From the NCBI GenBank assembly GCA_036346275.1, contig CM070725.1:35898104-35962103 (forward strand): a stretch of DNA of 64,000 nucleotides, in the 5' to 3' direction. This document shows, in pieces, positions 1 to 11,988 of the stretch (the stretch's first letter is position 1; every line of letters starts with the position of its first letter). Source of the stretch: Otatea glauca. Lineage: Eukaryota; Streptophyta; Magnoliopsida; Poales; Poaceae. The position numbers were made by a program, and so were the translations under genes. The notes below the pieces were generated by a model that had not been told where the DNA came from, did not search any database, and was given only the letters and a program-made list of their open reading frames with translations.

Positions 1-464
1 GTAGTCTTGGGAATATCTGATGGTCTGACCTTCAGCTGAAAATATCCCAGTTTCAAGTCTATCTTGGAAAAGATTTGTGCCCCATTCAGCCGATCAAATA
101 GATCATCAATCTGGGGTAGCGGATATTTATTTTTAATGGTTACTTCATTTAATGCACGATAGTCTACACACATGCGCAGGCTATTATCCTTTTTCTTGAC
201 AAAAAGAACAGGGCTCCCCCAGGGTGATGTACTAGGACGAATGAATCCTTTATCCAGTTGTTCCTTAAGTTGCTTCTTCAATTCCACTAATTCATTTGGA
301 GGCATTCTATATGGACGTTTTGATATTGGTGCAGTCCCTGGCACCAAATCAATAATGAACTCCATATCACGATCCAGGGGCACTCCTGGCAATTCAGCAG
401 GAAAAACCTCTGGAAACTCATTAACTATTGGCACATTTTCTAATTCAACAGTGGATGCCGAACA
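1..464 (-). pseudogene. pol: Reverse transcriptase, N-terminal part (element 1 pol), cut by window edge
   Basis: The minus-strand translation shows the usual approach to a Ty3/gypsy RT: RPYRMPPNEL, then a region with SPWGSPVLFVKKKD, then MCVDYRALNEVTIKNKYPLP and IDDLFD. The frame stops at the window edge before the catalytic [FY]xDD motif, so activity cannot be judged. A TAG at 465-467 separates it from the protease frame. In an intact element of this kind protease and RT are one polyprotein, so this stop is a lesion. The same stretch in element D (35945-36535) is clearly homologous. Confidence 0.85.
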
Positions 465-467
465 CTA

Positions 468-893
468 GACTGGCTGAGGTGCGGACTCATTAGTACTTGA
501 GGCAAACTCTACATGTGTTCCATCTTGATTTACCAGAGTTATAGATCGATTGGCACAGTTTATGCAACCTTTATGTTTGGCCAACCAATCCATACCTAAG
601 ATCACATCTAGCCCAGGTGTCTCTATCATGATGAGATCAGCATAAAATATAAACCCATTGATTTCTATGCTAATTCCAGAACAAAAACTAGCAGTTCTAA
701 TGGTGGCCCCAGGTGATTGCACAATCATGTGAGTAGGCAACAGAGAAACCTCTAGCTTGTTTTGTTCAGAAAACTTCTTGGAGATAAAAGAATGGGAAGC
801 TCCTGAATCAAACAGAACCAATGTAGGAACAGATTGCACAAGAAAAATACCCAGCACAACATCTGATGCTTCATGTGCTTCTTCAGTTGTCAT
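468..893 (-). pseudogene. pol: Retropepsin-like aspartic protease (element 1)
   Basis: This 142-residue open frame contains the retroviral-type protease active site LVLFDSGASHSFIS (about residues 25-38) and the downstream flap-side motif VILGMDWLAKHKG. Both are typical of the protease that cuts the Gag-Pol polyprotein in the particle. The catalytic Asp is present. The start shown is simply the first Met in frame; in a working element this domain is released from a polyprotein and needs no start of its own. The frame ends at the TAG at 465-467, upstream of RT. It overlaps the decayed end of gag by a few bases in another frame. Confidence 0.85.
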
Positions 894-2170
894 ATGATGA
901 AGGCGCCCAATATTTCCGCCTTGCGCGGGTGGTGGAGTCGATCCTTGAGACTGTCGCTTTGTGGCTTCTTGAGACCGCCTTGAACTTGTGGATGTGGTTT
1001 TCCAGTCCTCTTCTTAGGACAGGAACTAGCATAATGGCCACGCTCATTGCAGTGGAAACAAGTGACATTAGGCGCCTGCTTCTGGACAACAGCGTCGTCC
1101 TAGGCTGTTGCACTTGGTGAACAGGATGCTGGGACTGCCGTTGTATGAAGCGGGGAGCCTGACTCTGAGGTGTCTGAGTCTGGGAAGTCAGTCCCTGAGC
1201 CCTTGATGATTGGGGTGGTGGTGGTCGACGAAAATTGGTCGACTGCCACCCTTGTGACCTGGATGACTCAGCTCCAGCTGAGCTACGCGCAAGCCACTTG
1301 CGTTTTCTGCTTCCCAACACACTGCGGCTACCATGTTTCACTCTCATCGCCTTGTCAACCAGAGTTTGGAAATCATCAATATCTTGGGCTATCAAAGCCC
1401 ATTTGATCTCCTCATTCAAACTCTCTCTAAACCGCTCAATCTTCCTTGCTTCATCAGCCACCTCATATGTGGCATACCGGGACAACTGGTTGAAGCGGTG
1501 TAAGTATTCCATCACAGACATCGAACCTTGCTTCAGTTCCAAGAACTCCCGCTTCTTCACTTCAATCACACAAGTGGGAATATGAGTGCGCGGTGCGGCT
1601 TTGAACTCGCCAAAGCACTTCTCGCCTTCCGCATCTCGCTTGATAGTTTTCCCACCGGATGGCTGCGGTCCCTTGGAGCTGATAGGAGGCGTAAAGAACC
1701 TTCTCTCGATCATCACACTGAGCAATACTCAGTTTGCTCTCCATGGCACGTAGCCAATCATCCGCATCGAGGGGCTCGGCTGAAGCTAAGAAGACCGGTG
1801 GCTGAGTTCTCAAGAACTCACTCAGCCTGGACACTTGTGGCGGTCCTCCGTTCCCTCCATGAGCAACACCTTGAGCCGATGTGTTTTGGGCTATCTGCTG
1901 CAGCAGCAGAGTATTTGCCTGCCTCCCTTGCTCAATTAGGGCCAATACTTGAGCCATAGTAGGCGGCGGAGGCAACTGCTCATCATGAACATCATCCCTG
2001 ACAGGAGATGGAATGGGGGCATCTCGGCGGGTTGCTTGGGATGTCGAGGCTCTCGTTGCCGAATGTTGAGGGTTTGGCTGTGCCGGCATTGAGATGCTTG
2101 CTCGAGGGTCGCGAGCATCCTGAGCCGCATCGGTCTCCAAGATCTGACTGAGCGACCTGGTTGGCCTCAT
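883..2170 (-). pseudogene. gag: Gag, frameshifted (element 1)
   Basis: Gag starts at an ATG at 2170 with a proline- and glutamine-rich N-terminus. The retrotransposon Gag domain follows (PLDADDWLRAMESKL, then a KVLYASYQLQGTAA helix). Near 1650-1700 the frame shifts, and the rest of the domain (KKREFLELKQGSMSVMEYL, FNQLSRYA) continues in the frame covering 883-1725. The CCHC zinc knuckle (C-F-H-C, then GHYASSC, about 1030-1075) lies in yet another frame, so at least two indels are present. Gag forms the particle and its zinc knuckle binds element RNA. The order DADDWL...YLxxFNQLSRYA matches Gag of element D (36985-37950), but the two are well diverged. Confidence 0.8.
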
Positions 2171-2542
2171 CCTGCATTCACCACCATTTTAGTATGCGAC
2201 AAAGACTAGGGTAAGATTTCAAATTCATTTATCACTTAACCCTTCTACATGTCTTGTTTCTATCATCATAATTAAAAGTTTTTTTTAAACTGTATAAGAT
2301 TATCCCATCAGAAATCTTCACTTCACAGTTACAATTTGCAAGGGAAAATCCATTGTTATTATTCACGTAGAAAGATACAACTCGAAAACTTACAATACCA
2401 AAAGTACTTCACGCAAATTTAAGGACATATATGCATACCAGCTATTTTACAGATTTATTACTACAACACAAGATTACTAGGGAAAACCTATCCACTAATA
2501 AAATCCCCGTATGCGGTGATGGCGATCCAACATCACAACTAC

Positions 2543-2980
2543 TCACCAAACTGGAGGGCACGGAAGCGGCTCTTGAATTCCCGTCGTGCGAAACTGACGT
2601 AGATATTCCTGTCTATTTCCGGTTCTGCGCCTCCTAGATTCTGACTCGGCCTCTTGGCCACCTACACGTGCTTCATACGAGCGCACATACGCACTCATAT
2701 CCACACGATGTACTTGACAAATCTTTCTCATCAGTTTACGACTTGTCTCCTGAATAGCTTGAACTCTATTTGAACCATGATGCTTAACTTGATGGTGCAT
2801 GCGACGCTCTCTCTTTATAGTAATGGCGTGCACACACACTTTAAACCCATCAACAGTCTGCCTAATAGTAAGCATAGGGCGATTTTTTTCTTGCCCATAA
2901 CTTTCCGCTAATTCCCTAACTATAGCCGCCCAACTGGAGGAATTTGTCATCTGAAATTTTAAAACAAAACGAATCAGCAT
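2543..2980 (-). pseudogene. Extra ORF upstream of gag, second remnant (element 1)
   Basis: This is a 145-codon open frame between the leader and gag, with no known domain that I can name. Residues about 45-110 run GFKVCVHAITIKRE, a stretch with AIQETSRKLMRKIC, then YVRSYEARV. I read this as a distant relative of the central part of the extra ORF in element D (GFICKLIIYARENE, AIQEVARLALRRVC, then HDSVFRLHP): the spacing and the A-I-Q-E-x-x-R core agree. The C-terminus is Arg-rich. The function is unknown. It may be the end of a longer ORF whose start lies in the 3235-3942 remnant, or a second diverged copy of it. The region 2171-2542, between this frame and gag, shows nothing codeable. Confidence 0.45.
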
Positions 2981-3234
2981 TAATATAATGCCAATAGTAA
3001 TATAGGAATAACAACTGTACCACTTCTTGTATGGACCGGAATCATCTCACAATTTTATACATTTAGCCCTTATAGTTTACATGAACTAAGCTATTTCTAT
3101 GTTAATCTTTATCATAGGGTTCACAATCTACAATTAACTAATACCACATTAATTCACAGCAAAAGACTCCACTTTATTTATTCCATACTACTCATATTTA
3201 CAATAGCTGTTACATCCCTTCCACGCACTCCTAT

Positions 3235-3942
3235 CTACTCTACCTCATCTAAGGTCCTAGCGGTGTAGGCTCTACGCTTATATACCCGAGGGACTTCGGG
3301 CTGAAACTCACAAGTACTACGGGGGTTTATGCCCTTATCGTTTATAAGGCGCGGGCGACTACCTATACAAGACATCCTGGCCCCTCTTGGCACACCAGGT
3401 GTAGGCACATAAGAAGCAGGTGGAGGATGCCGCGCAGACGGAATTTGAGAAGTCCCCTCACTTAGCACCGTGCGTGGTATAGTGCCTCTTGTTACGCACG
3501 TGGCCAAGTGGGCCTCCAAAAATGCCATTCGTCGTCGGGTTTCCAACAGTTCTTGCGCTAGCTGTACATAGTGCATATCTAGATTATTTACAAAATTCAC
3601 CATGACTCTAAGACCATTACTTCTAACCCTAGTATGATCTCTATATGCATTATCTCCAACTAGGGGTCTTCCAGGAAAATAGCAGAAAGCAGGATCCAAG
3701 TCTGGAAGCACATGGCGGAGGTGGATCACAGCCTGATAGGCACTTCATTCATTGAAAACCGGCCTAGGGGGTATGAAAACCCTAGTGGCATATTCCTTTG
3801 TCTCCGAGCTCAAGTATGCCAGAAATACCACGTATCTCGGGGAGCTCTCATAATGACAATCCTTCAGTAGATGATGTAATACTCCTATCATTCCACCCAG
3901 TTCTGGAATGATTGACTCATGGCAAGGTACGTAACGTGTCAT
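3235..3942 (-). pseudogene. Extra ORF upstream of gag, first remnant (element 1)
   Basis: Two frames that abut (3745-3942, starting at an ATG at 3942, and 3235-3729) appear to be one decayed reading unit with a stop just after VFNE. The first gives ELGGMIGVLHHLLKD and PRYVVFLAYLSSETKEY, then FIPPRPVFNE. The second continues with a Gln/Ala-rich helix and LPDLDPAFCYFP, and later a leucine-rich helix (LAQELLETRRRMAFLEAHL) that could form a coiled coil. The layout (beta-rich start, helical middle, low-complexity tail) parallels the extra ORF of element D at 38229-38939. It sits directly downstream of the primer site, so it would be the first ORF on the element RNA. I do not recognise a function. 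Confidence 0.45.
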
Positions 3943-4130
3943 CTACAAAATAAAAGGGAAGGAGAGATTAATAATAATTATTATGAATAGCTAAGAAACC
4001 ACAAATAAGAAAATTAGCAAATATGCTAAATTTCATTATTAGTAGAGAGTAAAGTTTTGTTTATTCTTCAAATTAAGTTTTGATATCACTAACTAACGAC
4101 CATTTACCTAGGGTTTCCTACAGTCAGTGT

Positions 4131-4143
4131 GGCTCTGATACCA
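4131..4143 (-). promoter_or_regulatory. Primer binding site (initiator-Met tRNA), element 1
   Basis: The minus strand reads TGGTATCAGAGCC four bases inside the LTR boundary. This is the complement of the 3' end of plant initiator-methionine tRNA, the primer most plant LTR elements use for minus-strand DNA synthesis. It fixes the inner edge of the 5' LTR at 4148. Confidence 0.93.
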
Positions 4144-4147
4144 ACGC

Positions 4148-7100
4148 TGTGAGACCCCGTTTTTAGCAAAACAGGAACCTCCATGTGATTACTGTACTAG
4201 TCCCATGATCAGTGGCTAGCACTCGCATGTTTACAACATTCATATCACAACCACAAGATATTAAATTGATAAGCATATATTACAAGCAGAAATAATTATA
4301 CAGTTTAATTTTTACAACAGCGGAAAAAGGGAAATTAAGAACATCAAAAGCCACGTGGTTTGCCCGCTAATCCTCAGGCAACTGACTTGGCAAACCTAGG
4401 GGAAATATTCGTCAAATATCCTGTGCCCTGCGTGAACGTAAGAGTCGTCTGGCACTTCGCAGGTATCGTCCTCTGAGACAGCAGATGCAAGATTGAGTAC
4501 ATTGGTACTCAGCAAGACTCATAGTGTTTGACAAATGCAATTAAGTAGTTATGCAGGTTAATCAAGGCAGGTTAATGGTTATTTTGCAGTTGCATAAACA
4601 TTTAAAGGTATGACATAGTAGTTTTAAACATCGCATTTTCAAATAGGCAATTGAAATATAAAGTGATAAGCCAATATCCAAGTCCTTCAACCCAGTCTAC
4701 CCGACTTCAAAGATCCCCGGTGTCTGTCCTTTGACACGAAAAACTAGTTGCAAAACGGTTCCCTTTTCAAACCCATTTTTCCAGAAAATACCAAAACATT
4801 CTAGCATTAAAATGACTTCACCAAGTGTCCATAACCGCGGACACGGCTAATCGATTAGATTTACACTCTGCAGAGGTGTACAACTTTACCCACAAGGAAT
4901 GATCAACCTCTTTTGCCAGGCCAGTTTACACACTTCCTTTGGTGTGTCGGCAAGGAGATCATACAGAGCCGTTACATTATCTAGACGTGGCTTTGAACCA
5001 GCCCGGGACGTTTGACCCTCGCCATGGAAATAGAAACACTCACCCAAGCCGTGGATCCTTTTTCATCCCAACCAACACCACATTTCTGTTCATGGCAAGG
5101 CGTACACCATTGCATTAGTATGTAGAAACCCCTACAAGCAAACCAAATCGGAATGCCTGTGCAATCTCCCGCCTTCCTTAGATGCAAAGCCACATCTAAA
5201 TAACTTAATAAGCTAAGACCCGCCCATACAAGCTCTCGTGGTTGTACGAAATTCTTGGATCTATAGCGTCCCATTGCTCGGTCCTTAATCCGACACGGGC
5301 GATACTCCACCCTAGCTACGTGCAACTCCCTTTGCACTACCGGCTATTGCCAATAATCGCCCGCGTCAAAACCATAGTTTTATTTTGGGTTTTTAACCAA
5401 AGTACTAGCAACATGTTCCCAATGAGGACCATACATTTGTTGAAAAGACTGAAAGTAAACAACAAGCGGCTTAAGCAGGTATATTATGCTAGCGGTTATA
5501 CCCAAGATGACATTTAGCATGTCTAGTTCAAACTAAGGTTTGCAAGGTTCACATATTCATACAGATTGAGGTAAACCATAATTTACAGGATTAACAACAG
5601 TTCCAACCCAAATTAGCATTTCTAGGGAGAATTAGGCTCGACATGATGTAGGTAAAGTATCAGGCTCGACATGATCAAGGGGTTGCTTGCCTTGCAACTC
5701 GCTGTCTAGCTCCGGATCTAGATCAGCGACGGCGTCGTCTTCCTCTTTGAGGATGTCGGATTCTACACGTCAATCAAGCGGAAGCATAATAAAAATCCAA
5801 ATTCAGAAAGGGCGAAAAGAAGACAGACAGTAAGTCAAATAAAGAATAACCGCAGAAAACAGGGGTATCTTTTGAGGGTTGGATTATAAACTTTTAGGAT
5901 TTCACAAAGTAAATAATTATGCATGCAAAGTGTTAATACTCTCTGTGATGAACAACATGGGTTTTTCTTATAGAACACTTATTCTTAAATTACGAATTCA
6001 AGAGGCTAAAATTGTGAATTCTTATATTTATAACTTCGACTTATAGATGCTAAAATTATCTAAACTAACAAAACCTAAAACATAAGACAAAGGGCTCGAT
6101 TGCTCTAAATCTATCTAGCTATAAAACTAGGTTTGCTCATGGCTTGAAACCATTTAACCTATATCCTAATTATTTAACTTCCAAAGCACATATATACATA
6201 TATATGTGTGAGTGCATTTGGCACAAGGGTTACTGCATATCTTAAAGCTAACTCAAACCAAAATTACTACTTAATCAAATTTAACCATGCTACTGCCATC
6301 CTATTATTCATGAATAAATTTTTTGTTTCTTTTATATTCCCTTAATACTATTATACATATTTGAATTTTTAGTGTATTAAAAACAAGACTTAAATGGAAA
6401 GTAATTTAAACATGCATTAAAATTAAATATATTTATACATTTGGGTTCCTGGAGATGTAAAGATCCCAGAAAAAATTTGTTTCATTAACGTCTAAGCTTA
6501 TTTGCAGAAATTTTGTATAAAGCATGTCTTTTACCTCTTTATTCTAATTCTAATTTAAAAATTACCCAGTGATGGTTTTTAAAATGTTTTTACATATTAT
6601 GAAAGAGATTGATTTTACAAGAATATAGAATTTTATTTCACCAATTTCGGAGCTGTAATTCAAAACTTATGGACATTTGAATTAGTTCGGTTTCTGAAAT
6701 AACCGAAATTCAGAAATACGTTTTCGAATCTCGAAAACGTTTTTTCGCCGCGCGCTAGATGCGTTTGAATCAGCCCGGCCCGACTGACAGGCTGGCCCCA
6801 TCTGTCGGCGACTGAGCTAGCGCGTACGTGTGAACGGCCTAGAGGCTGACAGTCGGGTCCCGCCTGCCAGCGACATGCGACTCGCGCGAAAACCTACCGG
6901 GCGACTGACAGCCCGACCCCACCGGTCGGCGACTCGAAGTAGAGTGGTTTGAACTCTGGCTCACCGCCGACGAACCAGCCTCATCGCGGCGGAACGGGTA
7001 GCTCCGAGAGCATCAGCGTGCCAAGACGGTCCTAGGGACGCTACCCATTCGCCGGGAGGTGGCCGGAAAATAGATCGCCACCGAAAGGGTGCGGCGGCGC

Positions 7101-8702
7101 TAATGGCTGCACGAGCAAAAGCTCGCCGCCGGCCACCTTTTCACTGGACAAGGACCCCTAGAGCATCAGTGGAACCTAAGGCCTCTATTTCACTTGCTGG
7201 TGCGGCTGGAGAATCACCGGAGACGGCTGTCAACGTTCGCCGGCCGTGAGGAAGAAGAACGACGGAAGGATGAACTGCGGTTGAGAACAAGTAAAAATAA
7301 TGGATGATCAGTATTCTATGAGATGTGGCGAAGCTCTGGGACAACGAAATTCCAAGAATAATTGCCTAAATGGCTTGCTCCACTAATTTCCCCCTTTTTT
7401 GGCCGCAGCGAAAGAACAGCGAAGAAGAGGAAAACTGGATGATTGCTGGTTTCAAGCGAAGAGCAAAGGAGTGAAGGCCTCAATGCGACGCATGCGGGGT
7501 ATTTATAGACAAGGAAATCGGTCTCACAGGGTTTGAACTCGCGGAGTGTGTTGCGGCGATTCTTTGCTGCGCGGAGGTGTGCTGACGTGGGTCTCGCGTG
7601 CTCCAGGCAGCGCGGTATGTCCGAGGTGTGGCGTGGTCAGGCCGAGGACAAGCCGTGGCGATGCACGGGCGTGGGCTCGCGGGATTTGCGCTGAGGCGCG
7701 GAGAGTAGTCGGCGACGAAGGCTCGGGAGAGCTCAAGCTCGTCTCGGGCGAGAGGGGGAAAAAAAGGGGCAGCGAAACTAGGGGCTAACGGGTGGGTCCG
7801 ACCCCACCGGGCTGCGAGAGAAAAGTTCCAGCTCGGCTGCCAGAGCGTCGAGTTGCTACAGAGGCTGGGCCCCACATGTCGGTGAGACCGGATGGAAAAA
7901 GGATTTGGCTCAGTTCAGACAGCTCCATGTGAGCATTAAAACGACTATCTAATCCCGGTGAAATTTTCTAAAACCTTTTGACCGACATCTCCTAGAAGTT
8001 TTTATCCCCCAGTAAAATTTTCGGACCAATATACCAGACAATGAATTAATTAAAATTCTGACACTGTGCACTGCACAGGATTTGTATTTCGATATTTTAT
8101 TTATCAAAGGGTGTAAATCATATTAATTATTTTCAAAACTTTTTATTAGAGTTTAGCTTGGTTTATGGATATCTCCCTAAAAATTTTAAGCCGAAATATC
8201 AAGTAAATATGTTATAAAAATTCTGACGTGAGGATTTTTAGTTTTTATTTGCCTCTGCTCTTTTAGAAGGCTTTTCCCTCATGATAAATTCCTGAGATTT
8301 TTACCATATGTGTATACTACTCTGAGGGTGCTATGGTAATTTTTATAGTTCCTGATAAGTTTCTATTATTTTTCGTTAATTCTGACATCACTGTTTTTAG
8401 TCAAAAAGAGGTGATTAATTATTTTATTTAATTACATTTCAGCACCTAGGATTTTTACTAGATAGTTTTACTGGTTTACTAGCATGAATAAGGTCTCATG
8501 GTAATTTTTCCCATTTTTTAATATTACCTCTTTACATTCTTACCATTTCCCAATTAATAATTCTATTTATTGGACTTTTCATATCAAGCATAAATCCAAA
8601 GAAATTCCAAATAAAACCAATAATTCTCAAAAAACTCAGAAATAAATATATTCAAATCCAAAATATTCATTTCCATTTTATTATATTTTTCGGGATGTTA
8701 CA
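4148..8702 (-). repeat. 5' LTR of element 1 (4.55 kb)
   Basis: On the minus strand the LTR opens TGTAACATCCCGAAAA at 8702 and closes GGGGTCTCACA at 4148, with the primer site directly inside. At 4555 bp it is long even for a chromovirus. It contains no gene. Open frames at 4981-5517 and 7141-7875 are GC-rich or chance frames of the LTR. A TATA element at 7499-7508 divides a GC-rich U3-side block (about 6750-7880) from an AT-rich remainder. The same LTR family recurs as solo LTR E (25562-59077) and as the two pieces at 8703-13620. Confidence 0.88.
7499..7508 (-). promoter_or_regulatory. TATA box of the element 1 LTR promoter
   Basis: The minus strand reads CTATAAATAC, a strong plant TATA element, just downstream of a GC-rich block. 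The equivalent of solo LTR E (55921-55930) has the same ten bases on the plus strand. Transcription of the element would start about 30 bases to the left. Confidence 0.7.
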
Positions 8703-10296
8703 TGGCTTCATCTTCGTCGTAAGCAATAAATAAGCAAGGCAAGCACCCCTTTGATCATATTGATCCCAGTTTTATAAATTTTTTTATTAAATGTTTTACT
8801 GCATACTTTACTTTTATTAAAGTCTGCTATATTTTGGGTATTGGTAGTTGTACCTTTTGTCACATAGAACTTCCTTGATAAGTATGAATTTGTGAACCTT
8901 GATAACCCTAGGATAACTTAGGCAGTAATTGATGTCAATTTGGGTTAATCACACTTAGTGTTATGCTTAGCCGTGCCTAAAGAAACATAAAACTTGAATA
9001 TTATTAAAAATGTTGGATATGATATTTAATGGGTATGACCTTTCTTTATGGTTGGTATTTTGATCAAAAATGAAAATAAAACTATGATTTTGATGCGGGC
9101 AATTATTGGCAATAGCCAGGTGTACAAGGGACTTGTACGTAGTGTAGAGGGAGACTATTGCCCGTGTCGGATTAAGGACCGAACTACGTGTTCGTTAAAC
9201 CCAAGAATCACCGTACAACCACAAGTGCTGGTATGGGACAGCCTTAAACCAATTAAGTTATCTGGTTTAACTTTGCACATTGGTAGGCCGGAGTAGTACG
9301 AGCTTCTTCAAGGATCGGTTGCTCGAGGCGCGCCACACCGAGGTGTTGGGAGTCACGTTTGCTGATACAACGGTGTACGCCATACTATGGATATGCTTAT
9401 TCATTACTGTGTAGTGACTGTACAAACATTTACACCATAGTACGGGTTTATCGTCACCGGGCTGGTGCAAAGTTAGCCTAGATAATTTAAAGGTTTTCGT
9501 CATGAACATTCTGGCCACTACGCCAAAGGTGCGTCAAATATGCGGCAAAAGGAAAAGGTCATGACTTGTGGGTAAAGATGTACACCTCTGCAGAGTGTGC
9601 AACTTTTCGAAAAGCCGTTCCCGCGGTTATGGGAGTCTTGGTGCGCCAGCACTAGTTAGATGTTTCTATTTTCATAAAATATGGTTTTCACCGTGTGTCG
9701 GTGACTTCTACTGTGTGTCAGTGGAAAGTGGGTTGTGGATATGGTCATGATACCCAAGTACATGAGAACTATTTATGCTTACATATTGTTATTTCAGTAT
9801 TAAATTACTTTTACTTAAATTCCATTTCGCAATCTACTATTCTGTATTTACATTCCAAATTGGCTTTATGCAAACTAACCATACTAGCCTTTCCTTTGAA
9901 ATGTCTTGCATATATCATAGTCTTTGCAAAAGTCTTGCGGAGTACGAAAGTACTAACCCTTGCTTAATTGTTGTTTTTTTAGGTGAAGAATCAGATTAGT
10001 CCGATGAAACATATCGTCGCAGGATTCGGGAATGATAGCGATGAAAGTTTTCTAGGGATTATACCTTGTCAGTTGCCTGAGGGATTGGATGGGCACACTA
10101 CAAGACTTTGCTTCTTTGCTGCTATAAACTCTGAATTGTAAGATTAATGCGTAAATTAGCTTCCGCTTTAATAATATGATTATGGTTATGATTCCAATTG
10201 TTGTAAGTGTGCGTACTAGCTACTGATCATGGGACTAGTACTGTTTGCACATGAGATTTCCATTTTTGCATTTATGTAAAAATGGGGGTCATTACA
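8703..10296 (+). repeat. 3' part of a plus-strand LTR of the element 1 family
   Basis: This stretch follows the second half of solo LTR E (about 57400-59077): the AAGCAAGGCAAGCACCCC block at the start, GCGGGCAATTATTGGCAATA near 9097, ATGGGACTAGTACTG, and the end GGGGGTCATTACA at 10296. Its left part was displaced by insertion of element 1, so it should continue left of the window. There is no gene. The short open frames at 9048-9999 are LTR sequence. Confidence 0.75.
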
Positions 10297-11933
10297 GTTA
10301 TCAAGGTTCACATGTCCATACTTATCAAGGAGGTTTCATGAGACAACACGTATAACTACCAATACCACAAAATAGCGAATTTACAGAAAGTAAATGCATG
10401 CATGAAACATTTTAGTAAACACAATGCAAATCAAATACTGGGATCAAGATGGTCAAAGGGGTGCTTGACTTGCTTAATCATTGCTTACGGTGAAGACGAG
10501 GTCGCAATAGATGAAGTCGACGACGGAAACGGCGAAATCGGGTTCTACACATCGTTCAACGGAAATAAAGCAAATATCCAACTTTAATAAGGGCAAAAAG
10601 AAAACTGACAGAAAACCAAATAAAAATTCACTATAGAAAACATGAATATATTAGGGTTTGTATTAAAGATTTCAAGACCTCATGATATAGATAATTACAC
10701 AAACACATAGATAATGACTTTTATGGAGAACAAACACGGTTTCTCTTAAAGATTATCTATTCTTGAATTACGAATTCAAGAGGCTAAAAATTATGATTTC
10801 TTACATTTATAACTTCGAATTATAGATGCTAAAATTATTTGGATTAATAGAATTAAGACATTAGTTAAAGGATTATACAAATAGCATTTAAATTCCTAAT
10901 TGACTTTGCATAAGAAGAAGTCTTGAATATGTTTGATCTGTTAAGCTAGGTTACTGGATTTATTTATGGTTTCCAAGAAGGTTCTGGTGATACAAATATA
11001 TTAATTACAGATTTCTTCATTGTTTCTGAGTTCGCTTATTCACAATATGAAGTTCAGAAATCATATTACTTAAGGTTATTTGGCTAAAAGAATTTATATG
11101 CAAAACATGATGAAACAAGATTATTTCTTCAGAAAAGGTTAGAATATACATTGAAGAACATTTCTAAGCTGATCTCACACTTTTTAGTGTTTAGACGAGA
11201 CATTATATTCATTGTTGAAAAAGCTTATATGATATTAAGGGTTACAATAACCATAATACTTAAGGGTATACAACAAGCAGGATTTGGTTGAAAAGCAAGT
11301 TGTAAATAAAATATCTTTCTATATTATGGTAGTTTATATCCTAAATATCATTTCCAAATTGATCTTCCTAATATTAGCATTTAGACGAGATATTCTACGG
11401 GTTGTTGAAAATGCTTAAGTGTTTCTAACTTTACACGATAAAGGTTCGATTTCCGATTTAAGTTTGCGATTACACCTTATAAGATAATCTATCCATTTAT
11501 CAGGTATAAACCTGGGATGACTATAAGAGCGTTTTAAAGTTAGTTTTGTGATATTTGGCTTTTATCCGAAATGTTTTCCATATAAATGATCGTTAGGGCC
11601 TAATACGTACTTAGCCCAAATCTGAATAACATTAAGTACTTTTGCATAACCAAGAAGGATATTACTTTTCAAGATTCTAAAATTTAACCTTGTCAAATTT
11701 GAAGTTCATTTGTGAAAGTCATAACTATTAGAATTATACAAGTATTGGAAATTCAATTATTTGGTTAAGTGTTATTTATAACTTTGTTATAATGATTCTT
11801 GTTGAATCATTTAGTTTGATCACATTAGATATTTAGAACCCAATTTCTTTTCATGACTTTGATTTTCATTAATTATGCATGTACCCACTCTTTTCTACAT
11901 ATACAAGGCTTATGTCTGGATGCAAATTACACT

Positions 11934-11988
<55 letters not shown>

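Larger units (their letters stand above)
1..8702 (-). mobile_element. Element 1: Ty3/gypsy chromovirus-like LTR retrotransposon, 5' part only
   Basis: On the minus strand, reading right to left, the order is a 5' LTR (8702-4148), an initiator-Met-tRNA primer site, a leader with extra ORF remnants (3942-2543), gag (2170 to about 883), aspartic protease, and the start of reverse transcriptase. The element then leaves the window at base 1, so the rest of pol and the 3' LTR are not visible. Protease directly before RT, with PR-RT in one pol, is the Ty3/gypsy order. The long LTR and the Met primer site fit the Tekay/Del chromoviruses of grasses, although the chromodomain that would settle this lies outside the window. 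Stops and frameshifts in gag and between protease and RT show it is defective. The right end abuts the middle of a plus-strand LTR (8703-10296), so it inserted there. Confidence 0.85.
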
